Shown: piece by piece, positions 11,551-22,356 of the stretch | Position numbering within the stretch: the stretch's first letter is position 1 | How the letters are laid out: each line of letters starts with the position of its first letter | NCBI GenBank assembly: GCA_009746045.1 | Contig: RPFO01000448.1 | Span: forward strand, 3,429,049-3,493,048 | DNA length: 64,000 nucleotides | Source: Mesostigma viride | Lineage: Eukaryota > Streptophyta > Mesostigmatophyceae > Mesostigmatales > Mesostigmataceae | Direction: 5' to 3' | Translations under genes and position numbers: made by a program | Notes under the pieces: model-generated | The model's input: the letters and a program-made list of their open reading frames with translations, nothing else | Told to the model about the DNA's origin: nothing | Database searches by the model: none

Positions 11551-12520
11551 ATCATCGTGACATTTAATTACATGTCTTACATACTTGGGTAAGTTAGGTA
11601 ACAAAAGCTTATGATGATGAAACTTGCAAAATGACAGAAAGGATAGCAAGAAAAGGCAAGAAGACATCATAGATTGTAAAGGATAGCTAGCTCGCTGACA
11701 GTTCATGAAAAAATTTGAAGCTAACGTTCCAAATTAGAATGGAAACTGCATGAGTGTATATTCGCCGGGGCGGTACGCCCTGACACGATCTCTGGAAATT
11801 TCCATATGGACCAAAGATCACCACACCCGCCTTCTACCTAGGGCATGCCGCGCTTCTCCACATGCACACCATGCATCCTGTATCGGCGCAAGCTAGCCGC
11901 CGTTCAATAGTCGCGTCATGCCTATGACCGAATCGCCCTACACAAGTCCACAGCAACGTAACGGTTCCCTCAATCTTTCCGAAAAGGCTGCAATAGGTCC
12001 GCATTTTGCATGTCAATAGTCAATTGCATTCAGGATCGAAGAATGAAGACATGGGCACGTGCTTGCTGGCCCGGCCCATGCCCAGACAATCATGAAGCAT
12101 CTTGGGCAATCACCCATCGTTATTGATATCGACCAAGCCACTGCCAGTTGGCTGATCCAGTAGCTCACGTTAGCCCATATCATGCAGCCGCCTTGGATGA
12201 CATGCAGCTCTTGGCAGCTTCCAAGTCCCTGAATGTGTGTCTGGGCCAGTAAGCTAAACGCTGTCCTAGCCGTGGCACATCACAGATGTCGCAGCATTCC
12301 TGACTCATTTCTCTCCCTGCTTGTGTTGGAGTGATCAACGTTCCAGAAGGATTGAAAATTGACAGTAACATGTATAGAAAAACAAAGGTATTCCCGCCTA
12401 GCTGGCATGATTGGTCACGTTGTTACATTCAGAAGAACGCTGAAACAAGCACGGACGTAAAAAAAAAAAAACTTCAGGGGAATCCTGCCGTGATGAAAAT
12501 AACATGCACAGAGCGCATCT
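11551..12520. other. no gene recognised
   Basis: Ordinary-looking sequence with only short frames that match nothing I recognise. Confidence 0.5.
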
Positions 12521-12698
12521 ATTGCTAGAGAGCATGTATCTGATCTAGCTTGGTGGGACTGGGGCCCGCCTACGATAGGGCTCACCCCTCAAATCCTGGC
12601 CATGCACTGCTAGAGAGCATGCATCTGATCTTGGTGGGACTTGGGCCCGCCTACGATACGAGATCAGCGGGGCTCACCCCCTCAAATCCTGGCCACAT
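12521..12698. repeat. 85-90 bp tandem duplication
   Basis: Two diverged copies (about 12521-12606 and 12607-12698). Each has GCTAGAGAGCATG, then GGTGGGACT, GGGCCCGCCTACGATA and CTCAAATCCTGGCCA. Confidence 0.8.
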
Positions 12699-12735
12699 GG
12701 TGGGCATCAACTTGGCTCCGGCCGAGGGGAGCACA

Positions 12736-13407
<672 letters not shown>

Positions 13408-13408
<1 letters not shown>

Positions 13409-13980
13409 ACTCTTGTAGTATTCGTAGTACGGGTAGTACTGGTAGTAGTAGTAGAAGTATTTTTTATTACTAATCTTTACTTGCACAGGGACGACGCTCA
13501 GTGCGTTCATTTTAGCAACATGGCAGGAGCCCCCCCCTCGCTCTGCACCATACACAGGCGGCACTGCCCCCCAGTCCTTCACCTCGGCTCACAGGGCTCC
13601 CACATCAGTGAGACAGACAGCACAGGGTTGACACATAGCGAGGCTCCCTGTGCCATGCACGGGCCTCGCTTATCGCTGGCACCCAGTCGACCGCTCCGCA
13701 AGGCAACCCCTATTGGGGGCTCAACACCGCTTGACTTTTATTTTACTTACCTAGAACCGCTTGCTTAGCCTCCCAAGCCTTTGCACTTGTTCTCTCCTGT
13801 TCCCTTCTTCTTTCTGGAGATGAACTCGATCCGCCTTACCTAGATCAGTTGCTCAACCCCCTGGCCCTTCTTCCGCAACTAGGCAATACCAATCTCCCCA
13901 CCCCCAATCCTTATTCCTCAACAACAATTAATGTCGAATCTCCATGCTCTATCTGAAACAATTGCTCAACCTCCCATCAC
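13408..13980. other. no gene recognised
   Basis: No recognisable protein or RNA gene. Confidence 0.45.
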
Positions 13981-14250
13981 CTATTCCTCGACTCGCCATC
14001 GTACTTGTCTCCCAACCCTTGGTAGTGGTACCTTGAGCCATTGCTTCTCCCGGCACTGGCTGCAGCCGCCGAGGCGCCACCGACACTTGGAGCACCCGCC
14101 GTGGCTCAGCCCGTTTCTCGCCTTCCCATTCATCAGCGGCGGCTCGATGGGAGCATCCGCATGGTTGCTGGGCACGGGTTTATTCTGACAGACCCCACAT
14201 TCCAACCCATACAAAACCGGCCCATATGAAGCCCCAGCGCGCCCAATCAA
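13981..14250 (-). CDS. hypothetical fragment with a GCSKCR-type Cys motif
   Basis: An 89-residue frame contains GGCSKCRWRLGGCSQCREK. The spacing GCxxCR-x4-GCxxCR resembles the GCSKCR Cys motif found in several algal DNA-associated proteins (recalled family pattern, not searched). There is no other domain and no clear start, so it may be one exon or a decayed copy. Its function is unknown. Confidence 0.25.
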   Translation of the reverse strand: MIGRAGASYGPVLYGLECGVCQNKPVPSNHADAPIEPPLMNGKARNGLSHGGCSKCRWRLGGCSQCREKQWLKVPLPRVGRQVRWRVEE

Positions 14251-14855
14251 CCCATCATTGCATCATGGAGAGGACAACGAGGCATACATAGGCATGGACC
14301 CCTACTGGAGGGCCTTTTGTGGCAAGCAGGGGGGGACGTTAAATAACAACAACAAAGGGTTTAGATGCTTAAACACCACAACAAGTCATGACCACCCGTG
14401 GTTCCCTAATGAGAAGGAAGGCTTCTTGTGGGAAGCAGGGGGCTGATGTTTGCGTGACAAAAAGTGAAGAGAGCTTAGCACCACAAAACGTCAAGACCAC
14501 ATGATACTATGCGATCATGACCACATGATGTTATGACAGATATAATATGATATTTATCAGTATTTATTCATAAGATATTTATCAGTATTTACAATATTTG
14601 TTCACCAGCCCAGCGCAACCAGGCCCCCTGCAAAAGGCTCCTTTGTAGGGGTGTAGACCAGACCCCAGTATTCTGCGTCCATCCCTCCCCATCAATGTCG
14701 TGTCAAAGGGCCAATCTGTCAACGAGATAACCAGCGCCACTAGTATAGCTTGATGACAGACAAGCAATGCGTACACAAGTGCGCATAAACACATGCACTT
14801 CAATACTGTGACAGACATTCACGTCCTACCAATCGTACAGCCTCACATTAGAGGA
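14251..14855. other. no gene recognised
   Basis: Contains a short near-duplication GATATTTATCAGTATTTA (about 14549-14595). Nothing else is supported. Confidence 0.45.
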
Positions 14856-15130
14856 AGCCGGCGTACTTGAAACAGGTAGTCAAAGATAAAAACGGCGTCA
14901 TTGAAACAGATAGTCATCGATGGAACCAGCGTAATTGGAACAGGTAGTTACAGATAGAACCGGCGAAGTTGAAGCAGAGAGTTCCAAATAAAACCAGAGA
15001 AGTTGAAAACAGAGACTACTATTTACAGATTGAACCAGCGTAATTGAAACAGACAGCTCCAGATAAAACCAGCGTAATCAAACTTATTATCACAGATAGA
15101 ACCAGCGTAACTGAACCAGAAAGTTACAAA
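14856..15130. repeat. degenerate 35-40 bp tandem repeat
   Basis: About eight diverged units built on ACCAGCGTAATTGAAACAG followed by ACAGATAGA-like sequence. Confidence 0.75.
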
Positions 15131-15351
15131 AAGAGATGAGCTGGTCGCACCCCCCGAGTTCAATCAACCATGTAAAATAGCCCCTCCTACGGAATCCGGA
15201 TGAAGTTCAACCAATGCAGAGCGCGAATAATAAGTTTGTCAGTTCAATTTGCCGGCGGCAAAGTGCCCAACGGATCGAACAACCCACCGCAGGATGAGCT
15301 GGCACAAACAAGATGACAATATTGGCATGGTCCAAGCGGCCAGAGCAGCCA

Positions 15352-15436
15352 TTCACCACAAGGGAGGTGACGGATGACAGGGAGAAGAGGCGCTCACCAC
15401 AAGGGAGGTGACGGATGACAGGGAGAAGAGCCGCTC
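15352..15436. repeat. 42-bp direct duplication
   Basis: Two near-identical copies in tandem of a segment starting CACCACAAGGGAGGTGACGG and ending GAGAAGAG. Confidence 0.85.
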
Positions 15437-15564
15437 CTCCGCCCGGAGCATGCGCTGGCGTTTCTTGCTGTGGCAACCAGAAAACATTTTTGGCACAAGC
15501 AGCGTGGCAGGCAGTTATGAAAGCAAGCAGTGCAGCGGGCACACACAGCACCGTGATTGGCACG

Positions 15565-15672
15565 TTATGATAACATCTCCAGATAATGCCAACATCTCCA
15601 GATAATGCGAACATCCCCAGAAAATGCTAACATCCCCAGAAAATGCTGAAATCTCGAGAAAACGCTACCATG
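15565..15672. repeat. 18-19 bp tandem repeat
   Basis: About six diverging units of AACATCTCCAGATAATGC, immediately left of the CATGT array. Confidence 0.85.
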
Positions 15673-15765
15673 TCCAGAGGTGTGCAGGGGGCAGAGCAGC
15701 ATGCCTGCCAGACACCCTCACGGTTCGTCACTCATCAGGCTTCGATTTCATATTCCTCTTCATCT

Positions 15766-16194
15766 CATGTCATGTCATGTCATGTCATGTCATGTCATGT
15801 CATGTCATGTCATGTCATGTCATGTCATGTCATGTCATGTCATGTCATGTCATGTCATGTCATGTCATGTCATGTCATGTCATGTCATGTCATGTCATGT
15901 CATGTCATGTCATGTCATGTCATGTCATGTCATGTCATGTCATGTCATGTCATGTCATGTCATGTCATGTCATGTCATGTCATGTCATGTCATGTCATGT
16001 CATGTCATGTCATGTCATGTCATGTCATGTCATGTCATGTCATGTCATGTCATGTCATGTCATGTCATGTCATGTCATGTCATGTCATGTCATGTCATGT
16101 CATGTCATGTCATGTCATGTCATGTCATGTCATGTCATGTCATGTCATGTCATGTCATGTCATGTCATGTCATGTCATGTCATGTCATGTCATG
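15766..16194. repeat. CATGT pentanucleotide array
   Basis: About 86 apparently perfect tandem copies of CATGT. No interruption was seen, which suggests recent expansion. The ...SCHVMSCHVM... frames are artefacts. Confidence 0.98.
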
Positions 16195-16887
16195 GTCATG
16201 GTATGTTTATACTGATGCTCAACTCTATGGTCGCTATGGGCTGTGCAGTCCATGGTAGACCCTGAAAGGCAGGATGCTACCCAACACATGCAGGTACCCA
16301 CCACGAGAGGTTCCCAAAGGGGTTTGCACAGGAAATTCTTGCATGCATGCTGCATGTTGCGTGTCTGTTTCATGTCGGTTTTCTTATGTTGCCTCAAATG
16401 CAGATGTCTGCTTATTTCTAGTTACTAGACAAGATACCATAGCCAGAGAGGTCATGTTTGTTTAATTAACTTACTAGCCGAGCGGGGCATGGAAGCATGC
16501 ATGATCTACACAATCATGCATGGGGTGTGCGCGACCGTAATCAGTCAAGGCGTCAAGGGTACATGTTGACCAATCGGCAATTGTTGTCTCAACATGCAAG
16601 GCTAGCTCACTGACTACTAAGCCATGCGTGCCATGGCCAGTGCCAGGCGCTCAATGCTTAGTATTTACTGATTGCTACAAAGTAGTATAAAGAACCGATT
16701 CGTGTCGTCCCAAGCAGGCACACGTGGTAGTGTGCACGCAAGGCACCCTCTCCAGGCACAGCACCGGAAGTACGCCTTAAAGGCATACTACTACGCAGTT
16801 TGCTGGGAAATGGGGAGTCTGCCTTGAATAGCATCCAACGTCGCATCAACTGGCTCAGTGTGGACACAATGCCCATAAACTCGAGCA
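16195..16887. other. no separate gene; possible 3' part of the EAF6-like gene
   Basis: No recognisable gene of its own. The last exon and 3' UTR of the EAF6-like gene probably fall here. A pyrimidine-rich CTCTGCTTTAG acceptor candidate near 16890 (minus strand) would allow another exon. Confidence 0.4.
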
Positions 16888-17787
16888 CTAAAGCAGAGGC
16901 AAAGTAGCCATCGTGGCTACTCGCACTAAATGTCCGTACCTGGGCTCTAGCTGTAGCCGAGGACTGCGGATGCAAGAAGCCCACGTGGCTACTCGCACTA
17001 AATGTCCGTACCTTGGCTCGAGCTGCAGCGAGGACTGCGGTTGCAAGTAGCCCTCGTAGCCCTTGAGCACGCTCCCCAGCACGGAGGACTTGGACTCCAA
17101 GTAGCTCGTCTCCAGGTCATACACCTGCCCGCATGTAATTGGGCGCGATTGGTGCCACTAAGTTATTATCTCGTGAGAAACCACCGTATCCATTCTTATC
17201 AATTCTCGCAAGCAGCATGGTGGGAGAAGACAGGAGATGCATTTAATACGTCGTGCACACTCGTTAGTAATATATTGAGCTTGCTATAAGCCAACGACAC
17301 GTCCAACACATGTGTGGAATGGCCTTGTTAATCGCCGTCAAGGACCACCGTCGACAGGGCGATCAGAATCTGCCGGAGGGAAGCGTAACAAGCTATAATG
17401 TCCGGAACTTTCTATAAACTGACCTGAGCATCTCGTATTCCCACGAACCATTGAACGGATAACCGACCTCATGCATGCATGCAACATGCCGACGGCAAAA
17501 CCGACATGCAACATTGATCATAATCCAAGCACGAAGGCATGCAGTGACAGGGACACCTCGGGCTCGCATGATGAGAAATGGCCAAGCCCCTGGCCACCAG
17601 GAGTTCCACACGGCGCATTGAGGGCGTTGCAATACGCCATGGTGCAATTGAAGATCCCATGGCGACAAAGCGATACCTGCTTCTCCAGAAACTTGAGCTC
17701 TTTTTCCAGCTCCGCTCTCCTCGATATCAAAACATTGACCGCGTTACTCGGATCTTCGATTTCTTTATTTCTGTTAGAAAGCGACAT
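16888..17787 (-). CDS. EAF6: EAF6-like subunit of histone acetyltransferase complexes
   Basis: EAF6/MEAF6 is a small shared subunit of NuA4 and MOZ-type acetyltransferase complexes. Exon 1 (17677-17787) encodes 37 residues from MSLSNRNKE to RRAELEKELKFLEKQ. A GT-AG intron (17125-17676) follows, in phase 0. Exon 2 starts at 17124 with VYDLETSYLE and GSVLKGYEGYLQPQS. The join matches the family pattern LEKQIY-x-LE-x-SYLE, then G-x-V-x(K/R)G(Y/W). Beyond that, a segment is duplicated at a 71-72 bp offset (about 16915-17045), with a 1-base indel between copies. The right-hand copy (first transcribed) loses the frame; the left-hand copy reads VRTFSASSHDGYF, similar to the family's RLFSxSSVTS end. 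The C-terminal structure is unresolved. Confidence 0.65.
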
Positions 17788-18300
17788 CGCTGCTGGGTTC
17801 CAAGGATCACAAGCGGCATTTGGCGCTTATAGATGCATTGGCGAGGCGCAGACTCCTAAACATGCTGAACTACCCGCGTTCACTACGGGCAGGTTACGCC
17901 CGCGTTGCAGATCCGGGAGGAAACGGCATTCTGCGATTGGAAAATGTTATGATCATGAGCACCCGCGTTTCTTACCCATTTCAAAGCTTAAAGGTCTTAC
18001 CGGCAACGTTGCAGCTCACAGCTGCCATGAAATTCGAGGTTTGATCAGTGCAATTGGCGGTTTGCGTCATGCAAAGGCAGCAAGCTTGCTCCTGCACTAC
18101 AAGTTTGCACAAGAACGGAAATTGGTCGCTGTTCCCGCGAGACTTTACACGTCAACAGGCAGTCGAAATCGTTGTTCATGCGCGGTGGCACTTGGCAGCA
18201 CCTGCGGCGAACTTTCTCCCGCCACGGGTTGAGTTGAGTTGAGTTAATAACCGCGCCACGTCAACTATAATCTGGTGATGAGATATTTCCGAGTTGTTCA
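17788..18300. other. upstream of EAF6-like gene; no gene recognised
   Basis: Probable promoter region of the EAF6-like gene. The open frame on the plus strand here is mostly antisense to it and resembles nothing known. Confidence 0.4.
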
Positions 18301-18515
18301 ACGTGACACAACTTCTAGAATCTGCTGCCCATGTGCGCCGTGCGGCGTGGGATCCTAACTACTGTACTGTACTGTACTGTAACTAACTTCTACAATCTGC
18401 TGCCATGTGCGGCGTGGGATTCAACTGACTAACCAGGGACTAACTAACTAACTTATACAGTACTGTACTGTAGAATCTCGGCTGCTCATGTGCGGGGTGG
18501 GATCCAACTGACTGA
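18301..18515. repeat. three-unit repeat around TGCCCATGTGCGGCGTGGG
   Basis: Three diverged units at about 18313, 18390 and 18472. Each has AGAATCTGCTGCCCATGTGC-like sequence, GTGGGATCC, then ACTGACT/ACTGTACTGTA stretches. Related to the hairpin at 4683-4749. Confidence 0.75.
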
Positions 18516-19157
18516 CTGCATGACTGATGACACACGGCGGTGTTATATGGAAATAAACTAACACCCATTTCACCGGAAAATGACACACGGCGACCACGGC
18601 AAGGGCTTTCAGGCAGTCGCTGCCTCCTGCCGTTGTCACGCACGCGGCTATAGGGACCCTACTTCAGGAAAGGTGTACCCTGACCGTAAGAAGTTCATAA
18701 CGGTCGAGACGTCGCGTATCAAGTATCAACTATCAGAGCTATCTACTGTAGCCGAGTTCACGTGGCAGTCGGCCATGCAAAACGGACAGTCAAGGAAAAT
18801 TGAAGGATTAATGGATTCTCGTTCTCCATACGTCGGTGTGCTGCCCATTCCACCCATGCATGGAAATCTAAAAACCAAATGCGGGCCGCTTGATGTAAAA
18901 TCGCCAAGTTAAGCCGGTGAATAGTGCTCTCCCTCAAGCTCTGGTCAGCATTTTGCAGAACTCGCGCTGCTGCGGTCACCCTTTTGCTAGCATTGCGAGG
19001 TAACTGGGGAGATCGTATTAGCAGTATTAGCAGGCAGTGTGGCGTCAAAGAGCTGGGCAAATGCGTTGCATTTGTGTATGATTGAAGTCTACCACTGTTA
19101 CATTGAGGTTTGGAAGTAATTGCCTTGGCGAACCTGATTGTCGGCCTATAAGTTTCC
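18516..19157. other. upstream of the epimerase gene
   Basis: A 110-codon frame (18580-18912, plus) has no recognisable features. The remainder should hold the promoter of the gene at 19158; no TATA box is evident. Confidence 0.4.
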
Positions 19158-20153
19158 ATGTTGTACCTGGTTACCGGTGGCACGGGCTTTCTGGGCATCT
19201 GGCTGGTTAAAAAGCTCCTGTCCACGGGACACAATGTCAGGGTAATTGCACGCTCTCCCTCAGATGAGCTGCCTTCATCTGTTGTATTCTACCCCGGCTC
19301 CATATTGGACGAGTCTGTTCTGCGCGAGGCCGTCAAAGGCGTGGATGGCGTCTTCCACCTGGCTGGGCTTGTCGAGCATTCGCGTCGCCGGACAAAAGAT
19401 ATTGAGGCCGTCAACATGAATGGCACGCTCCACGTCCTCGAGGCATGCGTGGCAGCCCGTGTGAAGAGGGTAGTCTACGCTTCCACCTCAGGAACCGTCG
19501 CCGTCAGCACCGATTCCAGTTACGTGGCCGATGATAAGGCCCCCTACGCCAAAGAGGTGACGAAGAAGTGGCCGTACTACCGGACCAAAATCGACGCCGA
19601 GGCCGCCGCCATCGAGTACGCGAAGAAACACGGCCTGTACCTGGTCGTCATGCGCCCGACGCTTCTCCTTGGCCCTGGTGACTGGCGCCTGTCTTCCTGC
19701 CGCACCGTGTATGACCTCATGAGCAAGGCGGTCCCGTTTATCCCCACGGGCGGCCTGAGCTACGTGGACGTGCGCGATGCGGCCAATGCGTTTGCGACGG
19801 CGATGACCCAGGGGCGGCCCTGGGCGACCTACTTGCTCGCCGCCAAGAACATGACGGTCGAGGATTTCTTCACCGAGGTTAGCGGCATCTCAGGCGTCCC
19901 TGGCCCATGGCTCAGGATCCCCAACGTAGTCGCCTGGGCGATGGCGGCATCAGCGCATGGGCTGATGGGCCTATTCGGCCGGTGGGACCCCTCGCTGGAC
20001 GAGGTCCTGGTCGAGATGGCGCACCACTACTGGTACGTGGATGCCTCGGCGGCCAAGCAGGACCTCAAGTTTGCCCCGCGGGACCCCCAGGCCACGCTGC
20101 GGGACACCGTCGCATGGATCTCGGAGAACAAGGCCCGGCTCAAGGACGTGTAA
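19158..20153 (+). CDS. extended SDR: NAD(P)-dependent epimerase/reductase
   Basis: Intact 331-residue intronless gene of the extended short-chain dehydrogenase family (epimerase / dihydroflavonol-reductase-like). The Rossmann dinucleotide motif TGGTGFLG is at residues 7-14. AGLVEHSRR follows the strand holding the cofactor, and the catalytic Ser/Thr region is YASTSGTVAV. The YxxxK pair is in WPYYRTKIDAE, with MRPTLLLGPGD as the substrate-side motif. Length and motif order fit bacterial HpnA-like sugar epimerases and plant DFR-like enzymes; the substrate cannot be told from sequence. The ATG is the first in frame, right before the nucleotide-binding strand. Lack of introns and GC-rich codons, unlike the neighbouring spliced genes, would fit gene transfer from bacteria or a retrocopy (inference). 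Confidence 0.85.
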   Translation: MLYLVTGGTGFLGIWLVKKLLSTGHNVRVIARSPSDELPSSVVFYPGSILDESVLREAVKGVDGVFHLAGLVEHSRRRTKDIEAVNMNGTLHVLEACVAARVKRVVYASTSGTVAVSTDSSYVADDKAPYAKEVTKKWPYYRTKIDAEAAAIEYAKKHGLYLVVMRPTLLLGPGDWRLSSCRTVYDLMSKAVPFIPTGGLSYVDVRDAANAFATAMTQGRPWATYLLAAKNMTVEDFFTEVSGISGVPGPWLRIPNVVAWAMAASAHGLMGLFGRWDPSLDEVLVEMAHHYWYVDASAAKQDLKFAPRDPQATLRDTVAWISENKARLKDV

Positions 20154-20234
20154 CGCCCATGGAGACGTAAAGCTCGCTGTTGACAGATAAATTTATGACT
20201 GCAATCTCACGTCAAGACTGAGATCCTTGGGCCT
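20154..20234. other. 3' flank of the epimerase gene
   Basis: Short 3' region; no clear polyadenylation signal recognised. Confidence 0.3.
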
Positions 20235-20395
20235 CAGTAGGAAGTGGATGCCGGATCGTTTAGACGTGTCCTTTTGCAAATGTGGCATGCCATTGGCATG
20301 AGGGAAGGGGGGGGTCTCTGCCTGCTTCCTGCTCTGCACACACTGCAACCACTTTGATGCTCCGTGACTCCCCAATGGGAGCACGTGTTTAATTA
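20235..20395. mobile_element. MITE-like element, partial copy
   Basis: Shares with the full copy at 32299-32585 the words GTGGCATGCC, TTGGCATGA, GGGGGTCTCTGCC and the terminal GCTCCGTGACTCCCCAA, ending GGGAGCACG followed by TTTAATTAA. The left terminal inverted repeat is missing. Confidence 0.7.
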
Positions 20396-20772
20396 ATAAA
20401 CTATTAAATAGTTAATCAATGAGCCGAGACAACCACATACAGTGCAGACCTGCGTGGAACCTGCATGCCTAGCTAGCTTAGGATCTGAAACCATATGATC
20501 GAAGACAAGTTTGCTAGCTGCTTGACATCCATGGGATGATGGAGATGGCGCTGTGGAATTGATTTATTAATTTTCATTCACGCAGTCCCGGTGGGTAGCC
20601 GCGGAGTGCATGCTCCATTAGGGAGCATTAATTACAATTATAATTAGCACGTGACAGTCGTGACTGTGCCACACGTGAGTGCCAATTATACAGAGTATAA
20701 ACGAAACTTCTACGTTTCACGAGGGTGACCCCACGTACTCGTCTGGGGTCAGCTTGCTTGGGCGTAGCTCAA
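20396..20772. other. left flank of the LTR retrotransposon
   Basis: Contains a CATTAATTA-rich piece (20590-20660) with GGGAGCATTAATTA, perhaps related to the MITE ends. CTTGGGCGTAG and TTTCACGAGGGTGACC also occur in inverted form around 3245-3400. No gene. Confidence 0.45.
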
Positions 20773-21343
20773 TGTTACGTCGCGTAACAATTCGTTGTAG
20801 TTACGGACGTAAATTAGGTCCTTGGCCTCGGTTGTTCCTAGGTTACGTGCAGTTCTAGTTTGGACATGATTGTCCCCGTAACAGTACTGTGGTATAGTGG
20901 GTGCCTTTGGGCGCCGCGCCGCGTACTATATTAGTGGTCCTTATCCTTTTGTAGAATGTAGTGGACAGGCGTGCATCTGTGCACCTGCTTGTGTTTCTGT
21001 GTTTCTGCAGGCGAGGGCCAGGTCGGCCCGAGCCTGTTGGACCGTTGGTGACCATTTATGCACGTTCCACTCCTTGTGTGGTCACTCGGCGTGTGTTAAA
21101 TGAATTAGCACATATTAGCTTGGGTCACGGCAGTTTAGTTGTGTTTCCTTCCTCTTTTCCTGGAGTAAACGGGTTTGATTAAATGGCCTATGGCGTATTA
21201 CAGTAGTACATATGTAAATGCATTGAGATCTGGTTCGTCTCGGTCGTCTTTCGCTAGGGGTGTAAATAGAAGCAGCCTCACTAGTTTAGGTAGTATCAGG
21301 ACAGGTAGAGGTAGAGGTGGCGGCCGAGGCTTGCGGCGTAACA
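20773..21343 (+). repeat. 5' LTR
   Basis: 571 bp, TG...CA ends with the inverted TGTTACG/CGTAACA terminus. It should carry the promoter and the R region. The right end encodes an Arg/Gly-rich stretch (RTGRGRGGGRG) that is open into the leader to 21489; whether it is translated is unknown. Confidence 0.97.
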
Positions 21344-21870
21344 ATGGACTCGGAGGTAGTTTAGATAGAGAGCGAGACGACGATCCTTTGCAACATACGT
21401 CATTGAATCAACCCTTCCGCGGCTGGGAAAAAGAAGACGACACGTACTTGACAGGTAATGGGCGGGTCGCCGTCAAGCTAGGAGGATAGTGCTGCCTGAT
21501 TCAGGACACGCCCTGCCTAGACGTTAGACCTGCTCGAAGCGGAAAATCCTTTCGTATATAGCTCCTGCTCCTCGTCTTGTTTCCTTAGAAAGATGGTTTA
21601 CTGCCGTAGACAGTTGCTGGTTTTGGTTCGACGATAGAGAGACGGCTAGCGTCTCGTAGATTACCCTTTTTCTGCATCGTGCCTGCTTCGTATTTAGACG
21701 ACCCTTCGCCGGACGCAGAATTCTTGAAACCGGATACTTACGACCACCTGGCGCTGGAAACATCGTCCCTACGTGCGTCGTCAATCTGGTTCGGTTTCAG
21801 ACACCCGAGATAAGTCGCCTTCTCCTCGTTCTCCTCATTTGACTGCTCAAGATCTACCAGGTGCGTTACC
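21344..21870 (+). other. 5' leader of the retrotransposon
   Basis: About 530 bp between the LTR and the first clear ORF. Two splice-donor-like sites are visible: CAG/GTAATG at 21455 and CAG/GTGCGT at 21861. Either could pair with the acceptor upstream of the third ORF (inference). Confidence 0.45.
21345..21360 (+). promoter_or_regulatory. candidate primer binding site
   Basis: TGGACTCGGAGG begins one base after the LTR, as expected for pairing with a tRNA 3' end (CCA preceded by CCTCCGAGT). I cannot assign the tRNA. Confidence 0.6.
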
Positions 21871-22263
21871 ATGAGCCAACGGCGATCTTTTACTGCTCCT
21901 TCCCATTCTTCTAGCGATAATAGTCTAGCTAAATATTACGTAGTGATTACGCCTCAATGGTCCTCCATTTTCCTTTCTTGGTCCGACGCTAGGAAGATCG
22001 TTCAGAATCGTGAATATAACGTAATTAGGTATAAGAAATTTATGTCCTTTGAAGAAGCTCAGCAGTTCCTTATAGATCATAGCCAAACAGATTTAGGCCT
22101 GCATGTACGCCCTACTCCTCATGGTCGCCCTCCAGTAGAAGCTCTAGTCTTTGCTACCCCTCCTTCTTCTCCCCCTAAACGGGCTGCATCTGCATCTGCT
22201 TCAGATACTCCTCTCACTTTGGAGTTTGGTTCCCTATCCATTACTGTTGTTAAAAAGGATTGA
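21871..22263 (+). CDS. small ORF with RNA:DNA hybrid-binding (caulimovirus VI / RNase H1 N-terminal) domain
   Basis: 130 residues. Residues about 22-70 follow the hybrid-binding domain pattern: KYYVVITPQWSSIFLSW, a basic/aromatic middle (VIRYKKFMSF) and EEAQQFLIDH. This is the YYVV...GI(Y/F)xSW...FKxFxxxEEAxxF signature of the eukaryotic RNase H1 N-terminus and caulimovirus viroplasmin. The domain binds RNA:DNA hybrid or dsRNA in RNase H1. The rest is Pro/Ser-rich with PPSSPPKRA. It sits before gag in its own frame, so it is a separate protein or an upstream ORF of gag. Such a domain as a free ORF in an LTR element is unusual to my knowledge. A role in reverse transcription is inference. Confidence 0.65.
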   Translation: MSQRRSFTAPSHSSSDNSLAKYYVVITPQWSSIFLSWSDARKIVQNREYNVIRYKKFMSFEEAQQFLIDHSQTDLGLHVRPTPHGRPPVEALVFATPPSSPPKRAASASASDTPLTLEFGSLSITVVKKD

Positions 22264-22356
22264 TTTTAATTTTGTTCCTGCTGCAGACCTTCAAGGTTTT
22301 TCCTTTTTCTTTTGTTGCTTTCTTCTTTTGATTCCTATTCCTTTACGTAATTAAAG

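Noticed and set aside
9703-11706. Ser/Leu/Pro-rich frames of about 600 codons
   Set aside because: Product of the GGGA array only.
15624-16265. MSCHV repeat proteins
   Set aside because: Product of the CATGT array.
17471-18232. 253-codon plus-strand frame
   Set aside because: It runs antisense across EAF6 exon 1, which has clear family motifs; the plus frame has none.
20855-21489. Small proteins inside the LTR (and the same frames in the 3' LTR)
   Set aside because: They are identical in both LTRs by duplication, lack features apart from an Arg/Gly stretch, and cross regulatory sequence.
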